A DNA stretch of 64,000 nt from Ignelater luminosus (taxonomy: Eukaryota; Arthropoda; Insecta; Coleoptera; Elateridae), in contig VTPC01091287.1 of assembly GCA_011009095.1 (NCBI GenBank), positions 62,001 through 126,000 on the forward strand, written 5' to 3'. The notes beneath the pieces were generated by a model. It worked only from the letters and a program-made list of their open reading frames with translations. It did no database searches and was not told the origin of the DNA. A program made the translations under genes and the position numbers. The number at the start of each line of letters is the position of its first letter. Within the stretch, counting starts at the first letter, position 1. Below, piece by piece: positions 45,995-57,200 of this stretch.

Positions 45995-48029
45995 ATAATT
46001 TTTAGTTTAATTTTCGACTTTGTGAATTCGATCTTCGTGAATTAATATGTTAGACTGATAGAAACCTAATTCGCTGCGTTAGTTTCTAGGCCAAGAAAAT
46101 TAGAATTCTAGAGCAAAAAAATTAAAGAAAAGCTGGAAATCGTTTTAATCGCTTTTATATACATTAGAAAAAATATGTTTTGCCCCTACTTTCTAACGCC
46201 GCTTGAGGTAGGGTGTTGAAAAAACCAAAGAATTCTGGGACTTTTTCAGTTTTCTTAAAGTACAGCCAAAACTGCACTAGTAGTAAAAAATCTCACTACA
46301 ACAATATTATAAAGCATAGAATTCTGCGTCAATTGACTACCTAGTTGTTAGATTTTGATCATCGGGTGTAGGAAAAAGATAAAGGTTAAATTCAAGTGGC
46401 CTAAAAGATATAGTGTTAGTGATTGCTGGCGGTTTCCTGCTCCATTAAATCTCGTGGCAAAGTGGAGAGACATTTTCTGCCATAATTGACAAATACATCA
46501 AGTATGAGAAATAGCATCATGGAGATAAGTCTTTGATGGTTATCTTCACCAGAATGATAAGAGTATTAGATCTGCTGAACGTGAACGTAGATGGAGGAAG
46601 TGCTCATCAGTATTTGTAGTTTTTGACGGAACTATGCCTGCTACGAGCGATTTCTTTCAAATGAGCGTAATACTTGACTCATGACAATGCTGATTGAGGG
46701 ACTATTAGCGCAAAACTTTGAAGTAGTGCAAGCTGTTGAGAATGCTGATTCCACCATCATCAGTAAAGTTTTTCAACTTGGTTGGCAATCTGGAACTTCC
46801 GTGATCTTTTTTGGGAAAGATGTGGATCTTCTCATACTTTTGACAGCGGCAGCTCCAGTTTCCTCTAAAACATATTTGCTGAAGCCAGGAAAAGGCAAAC
46901 AAGCTAACATGTTTTATAGTCCGCTGGGTTTCAAATATCCGGATAAGGTAAAAAAAAACGTTTTTATTTTTACATGCTTTAGTGGCTGTAATTCTACATT
47001 AACGATGTTTAGGGAAGGAAAATTGAAATTTGTCAAAACCCCAGAAAAATATATCCACTTGCAGGAAGCTGTGACTATCTTTAGCAAGACTGATGCTACC
47101 CAAAATGAAGTTGGCAGGACAGGTCAGCAGTTCATTGCTGCTTTATACAGTGGTTCTTAAAAAATGTCATTGAATGAAATTCAATATGATATATTCAGTA
47201 CTGCTTTTGTGAAAAAAGATTCAATCTTGCGAGCCTATTTCCGACTGCGGCAGTAGTACGCCATGATTCTCATCGAACCCACCTGCAAATTGAAATGTGG
47301 AAAGGTAATATCTTGGACCCTCTAATTTGGGGTTGGAAGACCACGAAACACGGCCTGCTCCCATTGACTACTGATAAAGCCGCAACACCAAAAGAACTTA
47401 TTAATTCTATGTTCTGCAAGTGCACAAAATGGGGAGTTGAATCTGCAAGAGCAATAGTATGAAATGTACAAACGTTTGCAAAGGGTGTAAAGATGACAAA
47501 CTGGTCACGAACTGTGCCCCAATAGATGATGAATCAGAAGCCATATTGGCAATTCAAAAAGGTGGTGAAGTTGTTGAAGAGGAAGAAGCAGACGAGAAAG
47601 TATCTTGTAAACCTCCGCTAAAGAATATCAAACCAAACCAAACATGTTTAAAAAAACATGTGATGGAATTCTCATTCGTTAAGTGAGTTCTATAAAAATA
47701 TCTTCTTCTTAAGTTCATTTTCTGTTTAATTTAATATTATCTTCATAAAATATAATTTGTTATACCATAACTATTTTTGTTCAATTAATGTTTTAAATGA
47801 ATAAGTTTTTTTGCAAACATATTTTCTTGTGTCCTCAAATTATGAACAATTAATTATAATCATAAATCAGTAAGGTCACTCCAAGTAGAAAAGAAAATTT
47901 TTTGATAAAAATAGGAAATTTTCGTCGCGATCTTTTTCCTACACCTGATGATCAAGATTTAACAACTACGTACCTAATCAAAGCAGAATTTCATGCTTAT
48001 AATATCGTCGGAGTGAAATTTTTTACTAC
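44926..48029 (+). mobile_element. long-TIR element, copy 1 (right end lost in the gap)
   Basis: Starts CAGTGGTGGATTCAAGG after the 8-bp TATACACC (44918-44925). It contains a (CT)n microsatellite (45958-45992), the left inner inverted repeat (from about 46090) and one gene. Its right terminal repeat is missing because the sequence runs into N. Confidence 0.8.
46440..47690 (+). pseudogene. PIN/FEN-like TE gene, copy 1
   Basis: Reading in order: FDGYLHQNDKSIKSAERERR (about 46525-46600, conserved FDGY), MLIEGLLAQNFEVV, ENADSTIISKVFQLG (the DADxxI position, here NADSTI), KDVDLLILLTA (about 46815-46850, DVDLLVLL), LLKPGKGKQANMFYS, FTCFSGCNSTLTMFREGKLKF and the end of the domain GQQFIAALYSGS at 47157. 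A Cys-rich tail (CKCTKWGVES; CTNVCKGCK) follows. Paired acidic motifs in a Rossmann-like order suggest a PIN/FEN-type nuclease fold; this is inference from motifs. Genes of this type are abundant in insect transposons. Stops and frame changes interrupt the N-terminal and C-terminal parts. Confidence 0.65.
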
Positions 48030-48429
48030 NNNNNNNNNNNNNNNNNNNNNNNNNNNNNNNNNNNNNNNNNNNNNNNNNNNNNNNNNNNNNNNNNNNNNNN
48101 NNNNNNNNNNNNNNNNNNNNNNNNNNNNNNNNNNNNNNNNNNNNNNNNNNNNNNNNNNNNNNNNNNNNNNNNNNNNNNNNNNNNNNNNNNNNNNNNNNNN
48201 NNNNNNNNNNNNNNNNNNNNNNNNNNNNNNNNNNNNNNNNNNNNNNNNNNNNNNNNNNNNNNNNNNNNNNNNNNNNNNNNNNNNNNNNNNNNNNNNNNNN
48301 NNNNNNNNNNNNNNNNNNNNNNNNNNNNNNNNNNNNNNNNNNNNNNNNNNNNNNNNNNNNNNNNNNNNNNNNNNNNNNNNNNNNNNNNNNNNNNNNNNNN
48401 NNNNNNNNNNNNNNNNNNNNNNNNNNNNN
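48030..48429. other. assembly gap, 400 N
   Basis: Unknown sequence. If the two flanking copies are truly in tandem, the gap should hold the right terminus of copy 1 (about 320 bp in copy 2). Confidence 0.95.
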
Positions 48430-48595
48430 ATTTTAAAATAAGTATCTGTGGTTAAAAGTATTCCACTTAATTAATTGCGAAATCTAGACATCTGGTGTTG
48501 CAAAATATGATTATTAAGGCGTTATTACCGGCCAGACAACAAATTATGCCGGGAAACATAATAAACCAGAAATATTAACGAAACTTTTATACACC

Positions 48596-51500
48596 CAGTG
48601 GTGGATCCAAGGGGGGGAGCATCGCTCCAAAACAGTGGCTGGGCATTGGGTCATGGCCCTTTCCTCCAGCTCTCTGTGAAATTTACGGAAACCTTTTTAG
48701 AACATAAACAAATTTTCAAATCATTTTTCCCAAAGGACCGGTAGAATGAAAAAATGGAAAAAACCTTGGTAAATGATAGTCCTTATTATGTAGACCAAAA
48801 GTGTCAAGGGGCACAAAGTACAAAAAATTATAGTTATCGAATTACAGCCGTTTGAAGTTGATAATTTCTGCATCTCGCAGAGAAATGAGGCTCGAGTGCT
48901 CATCATTTAAAATGGGATGTATCATGTTAATTATATACATATAATACATAAAGAAAGCTACTCTTATATATATAAGTGCAGCAAGAACAAAAGTACAAAG
49001 TCATATGGAATCAATTTAATCGCCGTGAGCATTAGCGTGATCCGATGTGCATCGCGTGGAGGTTGCGCGAACAAAAGTAATGCATGGGTGACGCTGTAAA
49101 AGTAGCTATAGTATAGCCTATTTTCAACGAACTCCGAAGGAGTTGTTACTGAATTTGCAAAGTCTGTCTGTCTGTATGTCTGTCCGCATCTTTTATCAAA
49201 TCTTGAAATTTTGACTTCAGATTTAGATTCTACGTCAAAAACTAAAGACAACGTGGTATCTTCGTTTTTGATAACTCTTCGGGAACATGGCCGCCAAAAA
49301 TTATTAAAAAAAATTTTTTACTCTAGAATCGTATTCTACATCAAAAAATAAGAGAAACGTATACATTTAGTTTTTTGATATCACATCGGGAACATGGCCA
49401 AAATTGTCGCCAAAATCTGAAAAAAGTAACAAAGCAGGAGTTCGTTGTGGTTATGCTTTGCATTCCCAGATGTTTTTATTATAGAATTCAGAGTTCGCTT
49501 TGATTCTATCACATTTTTACAGTGTATGACTAACCTAACAGAAATACCACTTGAAAATGGGTAGAGAATTACTATTGGCGCATGTGTCTTACATGATATT
49601 TACTTGTTCTTTTATTTTCCTTTTATTTTAGTTATGCTTACGCGTGAGTAAAAACTCAACTGTTTGAAGTAAAACTTGTTTCTTTTTTTTTAATTTTTTG
49701 GCAGGATTTCATGATTTATTCATTTGTCACGATCTCTCTCTCTCTCTCTCTCTCTTTCTTTCATAATTTTTAGTTTAATTTTCGACTTTGTGAATTCGAT
49801 CTTCGTGAATTAATATATTTGACTGATAGAAACCTAATTCGCTGCGTTAGTTTCTAGGCCAGGAAAATTAGAATTCTAGAGCAAAAAAATTAAAGAAAAG
49901 CTGGAAATCGTTTTAATCGCTTTTATATACATTAGAAAAAATATGTTTTGCCCCTACTTTCTAACGCCGCTTGAGGTAGGGTGTTGAAAAAACCGAAAAA
50001 TTCTGGGACTTTTTTCAGTTTTCTTAAAGTACAGCCAAAACTGAACTAGTAGTAAAAAATCTCACTAGAACAATATTATAAAGCATAGAATTCTGCGTCA
50101 ATTGACTACCTAGTTGTTAGATTTTGATCATCGGGTATAGCAAAAAGATAAAGGTTAAATTCAAGTAGCCTAAAAGATGCAGTGTTAGTGATTGCTGGCG
50201 GTTTCCTGCTCCATTGAATCTCGTGGCAAAGTGGAGACATTTTCTGCCATAATTGACAAATACATCAAGTATGAGAAATAGCATCATGGAGATAAGGCAT
50301 TAGTGGTCTTTGATGGCTATCTTCACCAGAATGATAAGAGCATTAAATCTGCTGAACGTGAACGTAGAAGGAGGAAGTGCTCATCAGTATTTGTAGTTTT
50401 TGACGGAACTATGCCTGCTACGAGCGATTTCTTTCAAATGAGCGTAATACTTGACTCATCACAATGCTGATTGAGGGACTATTAGCGCAAAACTTTGAAG
50501 TAGTGCAAGCTGTTGAGAATGCTGATTCCACCATCATTAGTAAAGTTTTTCAACTTGGTTGGCAATCTGGAACTTCTGTGATCTTTGTTGGGAAAGATGT
50601 GGATCTTCTCATACTTTTGACAGCGGCAGTTTCCTCTAAAACATATGTGCTGAAGCCAGGAAAAGGCAAACAAGCTAACATGTTTTATAGTCCGCTGGGT
50701 TTCAAATATCCGGATAAGGTAAAAAAAAACGTTCCTATTTTTACATGCTTTAGTGGCTGTAATTCTACATTAACGATGTTTAGGGAAGGAAAATTGAAAT
50801 TCGTCAAAACCCCAGAAAAATATATCCACTTGCAGGAAGCTCTGACTATCTTTAGCAAGCCTGATGTTTACCCAAAATGAAGTTGGCAGGACAGGTCAGC
50901 AGTTCATTGCTGCTTTATACAATGGTTCTTAAAAAATGTCATTGAATGAAATTCAATATGATATATTCAGTACTGCTTTTATGAAAAAAGATTCAATCTT
51001 GCGAGCCTATTTCCGACTGAGGCAGTAGTACGCCATGATTCTCATCGAACCCACCTGCAAATTGAAATGTGGAAAGGTAACATCTTGGACTCTCTAATTT
51101 GGGGTTGGAAGACCACGAAACACGGCCTGCTCCCATTGACTACTGATAAAGCCACAGCACCAAAAGAACTTATTAATTCTATGTTCTGCAAGTGCACAAA
51201 ATGGGGAATTGAATCCGCAAGAGCAATAGTATGAAATGTACAAACGTTTGCAAAGGGTGTAAAGGCCAGTCATGCAAAAACTCCCCCAAAAACTCACGAA
51301 CTGTGCCCCAATAGATGATGAATCAGAAGCCATATTGGCAATTCAAAAAGGTATTAAAGTTGTTGAAGAGGAAGAAGCAGACGAGGAAGTATCTTGTAAA
51401 CCTCCGCTAAAGAATATCAAACCAAACCAAACATGTTTAAAAAAAACACATGATGGAATTCTCATTCGTTAAGTGAGTTCTATAAAAATATCTTCTTCGT

Positions 51501-52189
51501 AAGTTCATTTTCTGTTTAATTTAATATTATCTTCATAAAATATAATTTGTTATACCATAACTATTGTCTGCATGAGCTTTACACCTATTGGTTAGGGGTC
51601 CAGCACGCTGTCTCTTTTTGTTTAATTAATGTTTTAAATGAATAAGTTTTTTTGCAAACATATTTTCTTGTGTCCTCAAATTATGAACAATTAATTATAA
51701 TCATAAATCAGTAAGGTCACTCCAAGTAGAAAAGAGAATTTTTGGATAAAAATAGGAAATTTTCATCGCGATCTTTTTCCTACACCTGATGATCAAGATT
51801 TAACAACTACGTACCTAATCAACGCAGAATTTCATGCTTATAATATCGTCGGAGTGAAATTTTTTACTACAAGTGCGGTTTTGGCTGTACTTCAAGAAAA
51901 CTGAAAGAATTTCAGAATTCCCGAAATTCTTCGGTTTTATCAACACCCTATCTCAAGCGGGGTTAGAAAATATAGGCAAAACATTTTCATTTTTTCATGA
52001 AAATAAAAGTGATTAAAGCGATTCCCAGCTTTCCTCTATTTTTTTCGCTCTAGGTTCGTTTTTTGACTAATTTCCCTGGCCTATTCTGTACTTCCCTTTT
52101 TGTAAATGTAAATCGGAAAAATGCAACAGACTAAGCTTGGAAAGAAAGATGCCCCCCCCCCCCAAATGTCTTCCCTGGATCCGTCCCTG
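48596..52189 (+). mobile_element. long-TIR element, copy 2, complete, 8-bp target duplication
   Basis: 3594 bp between perfect TATACACC repeats (48588-48595 and 52190-52197). Termini are CAGTGGTGGATCCAAGG and, reversed, CAGGGACGGATCCAGGG, followed by a G-run and GCATC on both sides. An 8-bp duplication and CAGxG ends place it with hAT-type elements by structure. A long inner inverted repeat pairs about 49850-50155 with 51760-52085 (shared blocks AGGGTGTTGA, AAGTACAGCCAAAAC, AATATTATAA, TTCTGCGT). About 1.2 kb of extra DNA at 48625-49850 splits the left terminal repeat and is probably another insertion. Confidence 0.85.
50190..51475 (+). pseudogene. PIN/FEN-like TE gene, copy 2
   Basis: Nearly the same gene as at 46440-47690. 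This copy keeps more of the 5' part: GDKALVVFDGYLHQNDKSIK (about 50290-50350), then AERERRRRKCSSVFVVFDG. The central block starting at 50464 (LIEGLLAQNFEVV through KDVDLLILL and KTYVLKPGKGKQ) is open for 138 codons, then shifts frame near 50870. The C-terminal Cys-rich stretch is better preserved here: CTNVCKGCKGQSCKNSPKTH, matching the CxxCxxxxCxN tail that related TE proteins carry. Decayed in both copies, so it no longer makes the full protein. Confidence 0.65.
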
Positions 52190-52197
52190 TATACACC

Positions 52198-54689
52198 TAA
52201 TAGTTTATATATGTTATGCCAACAGTTTGAATGAAATTTTCGTTCTACCAATATGAATCCAAAAAAAAGATTGTTAAATTCATCCATAAAGATCTTCATA
52301 ATGGAAACCGTGAAACATTTCTTCTGCGCTTTTTATCAAATCTCAATCAAATTTTCGTTCTATCAACGTGGATCGAGGAAAATCATGAAACACTGCTTGT
52401 GCGCTTTCTATCATACGGCAACAACTACTACAAGTTAATGTGGCTAATTGCCTATACTGTAGGCGTTTAAAAATTTTAAAATATATCTTTCAAATTTTTA
52501 TAAAATCTCAAGAGTTTATTATAGGTCTGTATACTACAAACACACATGTGCATCTGGTTCATGTAATTAGCCATTAAATCTTTCATAAGAAACTGAAAGA
52601 TTTATTTAATCCAAAGTTGTTATTACACATTTAATTACATGCAGCTGGATTTTGTTATTGATTTATGAATTTGGAACATTGTTCATGCCTTTAACATTTA
52701 ATGTAGTACATACCCTAATAAGTAAAATTTCTCTCTATAGGGAAAGCTAAATTTTCTGTATGTTTGCTTCGTCGTCTGAAATTTTAAACTGCAAAGTTTT
52801 GTTGAGACTTAATGAAAATTAATAACCAACTAGGGAAAAGGCACATTTGAAAACCTTTTTCTAAGAAGAATTTTAAACAGATAAAGGCATAATAATTAGA
52901 TAAATGTACCGTCTATAAATATTATTATTCTTTTAATTTATCACATACACATATAGTAGTATGTAAATACATAGATGTCTCAGTTTCAAAGAAAATATAA
53001 AGTACAATACTAAAAGGTAGAAAAAATTCATGATTACGAGTATCTCAAAATTAGGAAATAAAGACAAAATGGAAAGTTATATTTGAACCATTTAGGGCCA
53101 TATTCATATCTGTATCAGTAAACCTTATTAAACAAATAATAATTTTTTATTTTCTTTACGGATAGTCTTTCTATCCTTAATAATAGTTGCAATAAATACA
53201 CTGACTTCTAAAAAGTCTTTGACTTCATTGATAATTTTATATTCTAACAAAGAAATTATATACTGTATAAGTACAAAAGTTTGGAATAAGTTTAATGATT
53301 AGGCTCAGGCTTTTTGTCTCTTATTTTTGTTCTAGGACTTTAAAGTCAGATTTGGGAATAATACTTCTGTTCCACTCAGGTGTTTCTCTGGGTTCGAATT
53401 TGGAATCCTTATTATTGATAATCATCAGACTTCGTTTATTGGATGTACTCATGAATAACATCTTTGAATTGAATTTATTGATATCTTCACAGAAGTATTA
53501 TAAAGTCTTAATAGATTATTTCTTCATTCATGTCTCTTCTTTTTACTCTATCCCGGCACATGCTTAAAGTACAGTTTTCCAAACTGGCTAGCTTTCAACT
53601 AGGACTACATAACTAGTAAGAATGAAAGCTGCCTTTGGAACAAATACTGGAGCAGAGCAAAAAGAAGAAGTTCCAATTTTATACAACAACTTGCATATAT
53701 ATATATATATATATATATTTCCATTATTATCTTATCAATTAACATAACTACCAATACTACTGTTGACCTAGAATTGCAATGGTTTTTAAATTTGTCTTGA
53801 GTCCTGCAGGGTATGTAAATAAATAAATAATTACCAATATTGCTTTGAATTTAAAAAAATAAATACAAAACTAGCAAGTACGAAATATCAAACCCTTGAA
53901 ATTAAACTTATCATTAGGAGTTTTTCTATTTAATTCTTTACTTGGGCTAAAAAGTTTTTACTCGACCCTCCTTCTAAATGAAATCTTTGAAAGCTGCATT
54001 ACATTAAATGTGAAAAACCAGTTCAGTTGTTTCTTGAAGATTTCAACTTTTGGAACTTAATATTTCTTAATGTCGCAATTTAGGTTTCAACCGTGTTAAA
54101 TTCAAATTAGATTTCAACATTTGCCTTTTAGAAATCTGCTTCTTGTTTCTTATCGCACCTAACTAATTTTGGCTCTCTTCTTTTACTTCTGAGACAGCCC
54201 CTTATTATGATAATAGTAGAATTAAATAAGTTTCTGACAAAGAAACATACAGGGGTGTAACGATAACTTTATTAAAATAACTGCCTACTAGTAACATCAT
54301 ATTATCTAAGGATGCAATACAAAAGTACTGAAACACACATCTACAGAAATAAGAAACTTATAAAGACGCACAAACATACGTATCAGAAAACAGTTCAAGA
54401 CAGAGATAGCACAGTTTTTCCATACTGACTCCATTGATGATACACACTGAAAAATAAACAAAAGTTAGTTTCGTTGGAGGGTAGATTAACGTACAGAAGA
54501 TGTGAACTTCAAAAGACAGCAAACTACTAGCAACTAAATAAAAAGTCAAGTAATGAGATGGAAAAACCTACAGTGCCAGCAAGAGATGGTGTTTAAAATT
54601 TCTAGTCTACAATATAGGGCAACAACACACGTCAAAAGCAGACTGTCGTATGAACCCAATACGATGAAAAGATTATAAAAGATATGAAT
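52198..54689. other. AT-rich intergenic with a TA microsatellite
   Basis: No gene recognised. A (TA)n run of about 12 units lies at 53694-53718. At 52230-52440 a short segment of about 95 bp (ATTTTCGTTCTA ... CTTCTGCGCTTT) is repeated imperfectly in tandem. Confidence 0.45.
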
Positions 54690-54965
54690 GAAACGACCTT
54701 AAAAGAAATAGAGCCTAAAGAAGTGATCGCAGTATACGGAAGTGGAAAGCATTAGTTGTGACTGAAATGCCATATTACTTTTATAACCTATAAAATGGCT
54801 AAAATGGTTTCACAAGGATAACCATCAGAAGTAACAAAAACAGATACTGAAGAAAACCTGTCTCTGCCTAAAAACTAGAATACTAGCAAATTGCAGGCCT
54901 ATTTCCTGTCTCCCGATCATTTAATATAATATTTATTATTTACCGGATACCACCAATAAAATCAT
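54690..54965 (+). pseudogene. RTE-type LINE remnant (reverse transcriptase start)
   Basis: TLKEIEPKEVIAV is followed by HKDNHQK and NTSKLQAYF or, in another frame, ILANCRPISCLPIFNIIF, resembling the 'IxNYRPISLLPxxYKLF' block of RTE reverse transcriptases. Short and badly decayed. Confidence 0.45.
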
Positions 54966-56384
54966 GTATAAACAATGTGGAAGTAAGAACAATATAGTGG
55001 AATAAACTAAAGAGTGTAAGCGCAGAAGTGTGTATGTATGTTCTCTTTTATTAGCACCAATATTTACCATCAATATAAACACCGACTACACTAAAAGGTT
55101 GCTTGCTCACCATGCTGTCCATCTTGGAATATTTTATTTTAAACAGACCCACTAAAACGATCGCAGCAAATGGAAATAATATACTACCATGCAATAAATG
55201 CCAAAAGAGCACTTTTTGCACTCATGTAATTATAAACCGAGTCGCCAAGCAAGATCTACAACTTTCTCATTCATACAAAAAATTGCTCTTTTGGCATGTA
55301 TTGCATACGCTATTTTTTCTACGCCCATGTCAAAAAGATTTTTTGGATACGGTCAAAAGCGATCTTTCTAAGATTAATGCCCAAAAGTAATTATTTTGAG
55401 CAACAGTGTGCAAGAATATTACTTTTGGGCACTAGTGGATCACTTTTGACACCAAAGACTATCAAGAACCGTTGCTTTTAGCATGAGGAATATCCTCAAC
55501 AGTGTTAATTCGGATTTGATGGAATTTAATGGATTGTGATAGACTATTAACAAATATGACACTAAGAATCAAAAAACGTTTCTGTCGTATTTTAAAAATA
55601 TGAAATATCTAGATTTAACAAGTCTTGTGTAATTCAGATACGTAAATTTAAGCTATCATTACTTGACTTTTTACATATAGTTAGATTACTAATTTTTGCT
55701 ACCAGAGATTATTGGATACAACATTATTCACTCTTAGATTCTTAAATCTTTAATTTCTAAAAGTTCTGATTTTTGCAATCAACTATATAAAAGACTTGCG
55801 AAAAGATAAAACAATGTATACCTATAATCTAAAATGGTTCATACTTTCACGGCCACAGCTCTTACGGTTATGGGTTTTTGTTGCCAGCCTGAATTACATT
55901 ATGCCCATTCATTGTTGAGCAATATCCTATATAAAAGTAACTTGGAATTTAATACACACGATGGTAATCAAAAGAGAGAACACACGCGCGCCTACAGGGA
56001 CGATCTTAAGCTGTAGGTTGCTAGTAATGTGGAATTACCACTGCTGTAGAAGACGAATGAAGAATTCAGTTTGATACCAGAATGCAGTTTGGAATTGACA
56101 AGCACAAGTTGTTATGTTGAAAACAGGAATATAATAACAGCAGCTAATAAATTCCAAACCTGAAGGTAGACAAATCATACAGAACCTAAATGAACGAATA
56201 ACTACAATATGCCTGTAGATTGAATTCCCGAGTCTAAGAAGTTAAAATAATAAAATCCTATATAGGTACACCAGATCATAGAATTACCAACTCTGATATA
56301 ATAAATAGCTGGTCAGGCACTTCTACCAATTGAACAAGGATTGTGTTGACAAATTAGCTTTTTTTTTTATTTTACAATTTACTC
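54966..56384. repeat. intergenic DNA with two nested short inverted repeats at 55187-55455
   Basis: ATGCCAAAAGAGCA near 55198 pairs with TGCTCTTTTGGCAT near 55288, within longer similar flanks. Just downstream, GCCCAAAAGTAAT near 55378 pairs with ATTACTTTTGGGC near 55418, again with CAAAAG(C/T)GATC flanks. They look like two small hairpin elements of one kind side by side. No gene was recognised in the remainder. Confidence 0.5.
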
Positions 56385-57200
56385 TTGATACTTAGAGTAA
56401 AAAGTAAATGTGATACATGATAAGTAACGTGATTAGAAAAGTCATCCATTGACGACACTCTTGCTATTTCGTGGAAGGTAGGTGAACCGTGGATTAGATA
56501 TCTGCTATTTGGGGTAACGTTGGTAATATAGTATTGAGAGTCTCTGGATGTCATAAGTGATAAATGGGATTTTTAAATCGTTGTGTATGGTAAAGTTGCT
56601 GACATACCATGGTGCGTTGGTAATTGCTCTTAATACTTTCGATTAGAATCTTCGGAGGATCTTGGTATTTAAGGGTTTAGTACAACCCCATAATTGTATG
56701 CCAAATGTCCATATGGGCTTTAGTATACACTTATACAGCAGACGCTTGTTGTCCAGCGATAAATTAATTTCTCTTCCTAGTAACCAAAACATTTCCCTTA
56801 GTTTGAAGTTTAATTGTTGTTTCTTCATCTTGATGCGCTTCTGTCATGTCAATTCTGGGTCAAGATGTAAGCTCAGATACTTTACTTCAATTTGCGCCGG
56901 TATTGGTACGTTGTTCATAGTAACTGGTAGGCAAATTGCGCGTTGGATTGTAAATGTTATGTGTGCTAATTTTGTTTGGTTTATCTTAATTTTCCAGGTA
57001 TTGAAGTAGGGCTGGAATAAGTTTAAATGGCTTTGCAGTAACTGCGCAGCTAGAGCTGAATTAAGATCTACTGCCAGTAATGCCGTATCATTTGCAAAAG
57101 TTGCTATAACGGTATTGTCAGTTGTAGGTAGATCTGTGGTAAATATTCACTATAACAGTGGTCCCAACACACTTCCCTGTGGAACACCTGAAGTCACTTG
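56385..57200 (-). pseudogene. Jockey-type LINE fossil, C-terminal reverse transcriptase
   Basis: Minus strand from 57190: SGVPQGSVLGPLLY (decayed), ATFANDTALLAVDLNSALA (the FADDTA catalytic box with the first Asp replaced by Asn), then NQTKLAHITFT, VKYLSLHLDPELT, then KLREMFWLLGREINLSLDNK, LLYKCILKPIWTFGIQLWG and LRAITNAPWYVSNFTIHNDL. This is the order seen in Jockey-clade LINE proteins. 5'-truncated; two or three stops. Confidence 0.85.

Larger units (their letters stand above)
44760..51870. repeat. 3.3-3.4 kb near-identical direct duplication across a 400-N gap
   Basis: 44760-48029 and 48430-51870 align end to end with few substitutions. Both copies include the same 160 bp of DNA outside the transposon, to the left of its target duplication. 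Copy 1 stops exactly where the N run (48030-48429) starts. Indels separate the copies: about 107 bp extra near 49290-49397, about 50 bp extra near 51566-51617 and a shorter (CT)n at 49733-49755 in copy 2. The shared flanking DNA argues for tandem duplication or misplaced haplotypes rather than two insertions. Confidence 0.92.

Noticed and set aside
47902-48441. Open frame of 179 codons spanning the 400-N gap
   Set aside because: It is open only because the unknown bases contain no stops.
45288-49251. Minus-strand frames of about 95 codons present twice and nearly identical
   Set aside because: Their repetition is due to the duplicated block, and the frames read through the TCTG tract and hairpin with no recognisable domain.
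45958-49756. CT repeats as a possible satellite or CRISPR-like array
   Set aside because: Simple dinucleotide microsatellites, one per copy of the duplicated block.
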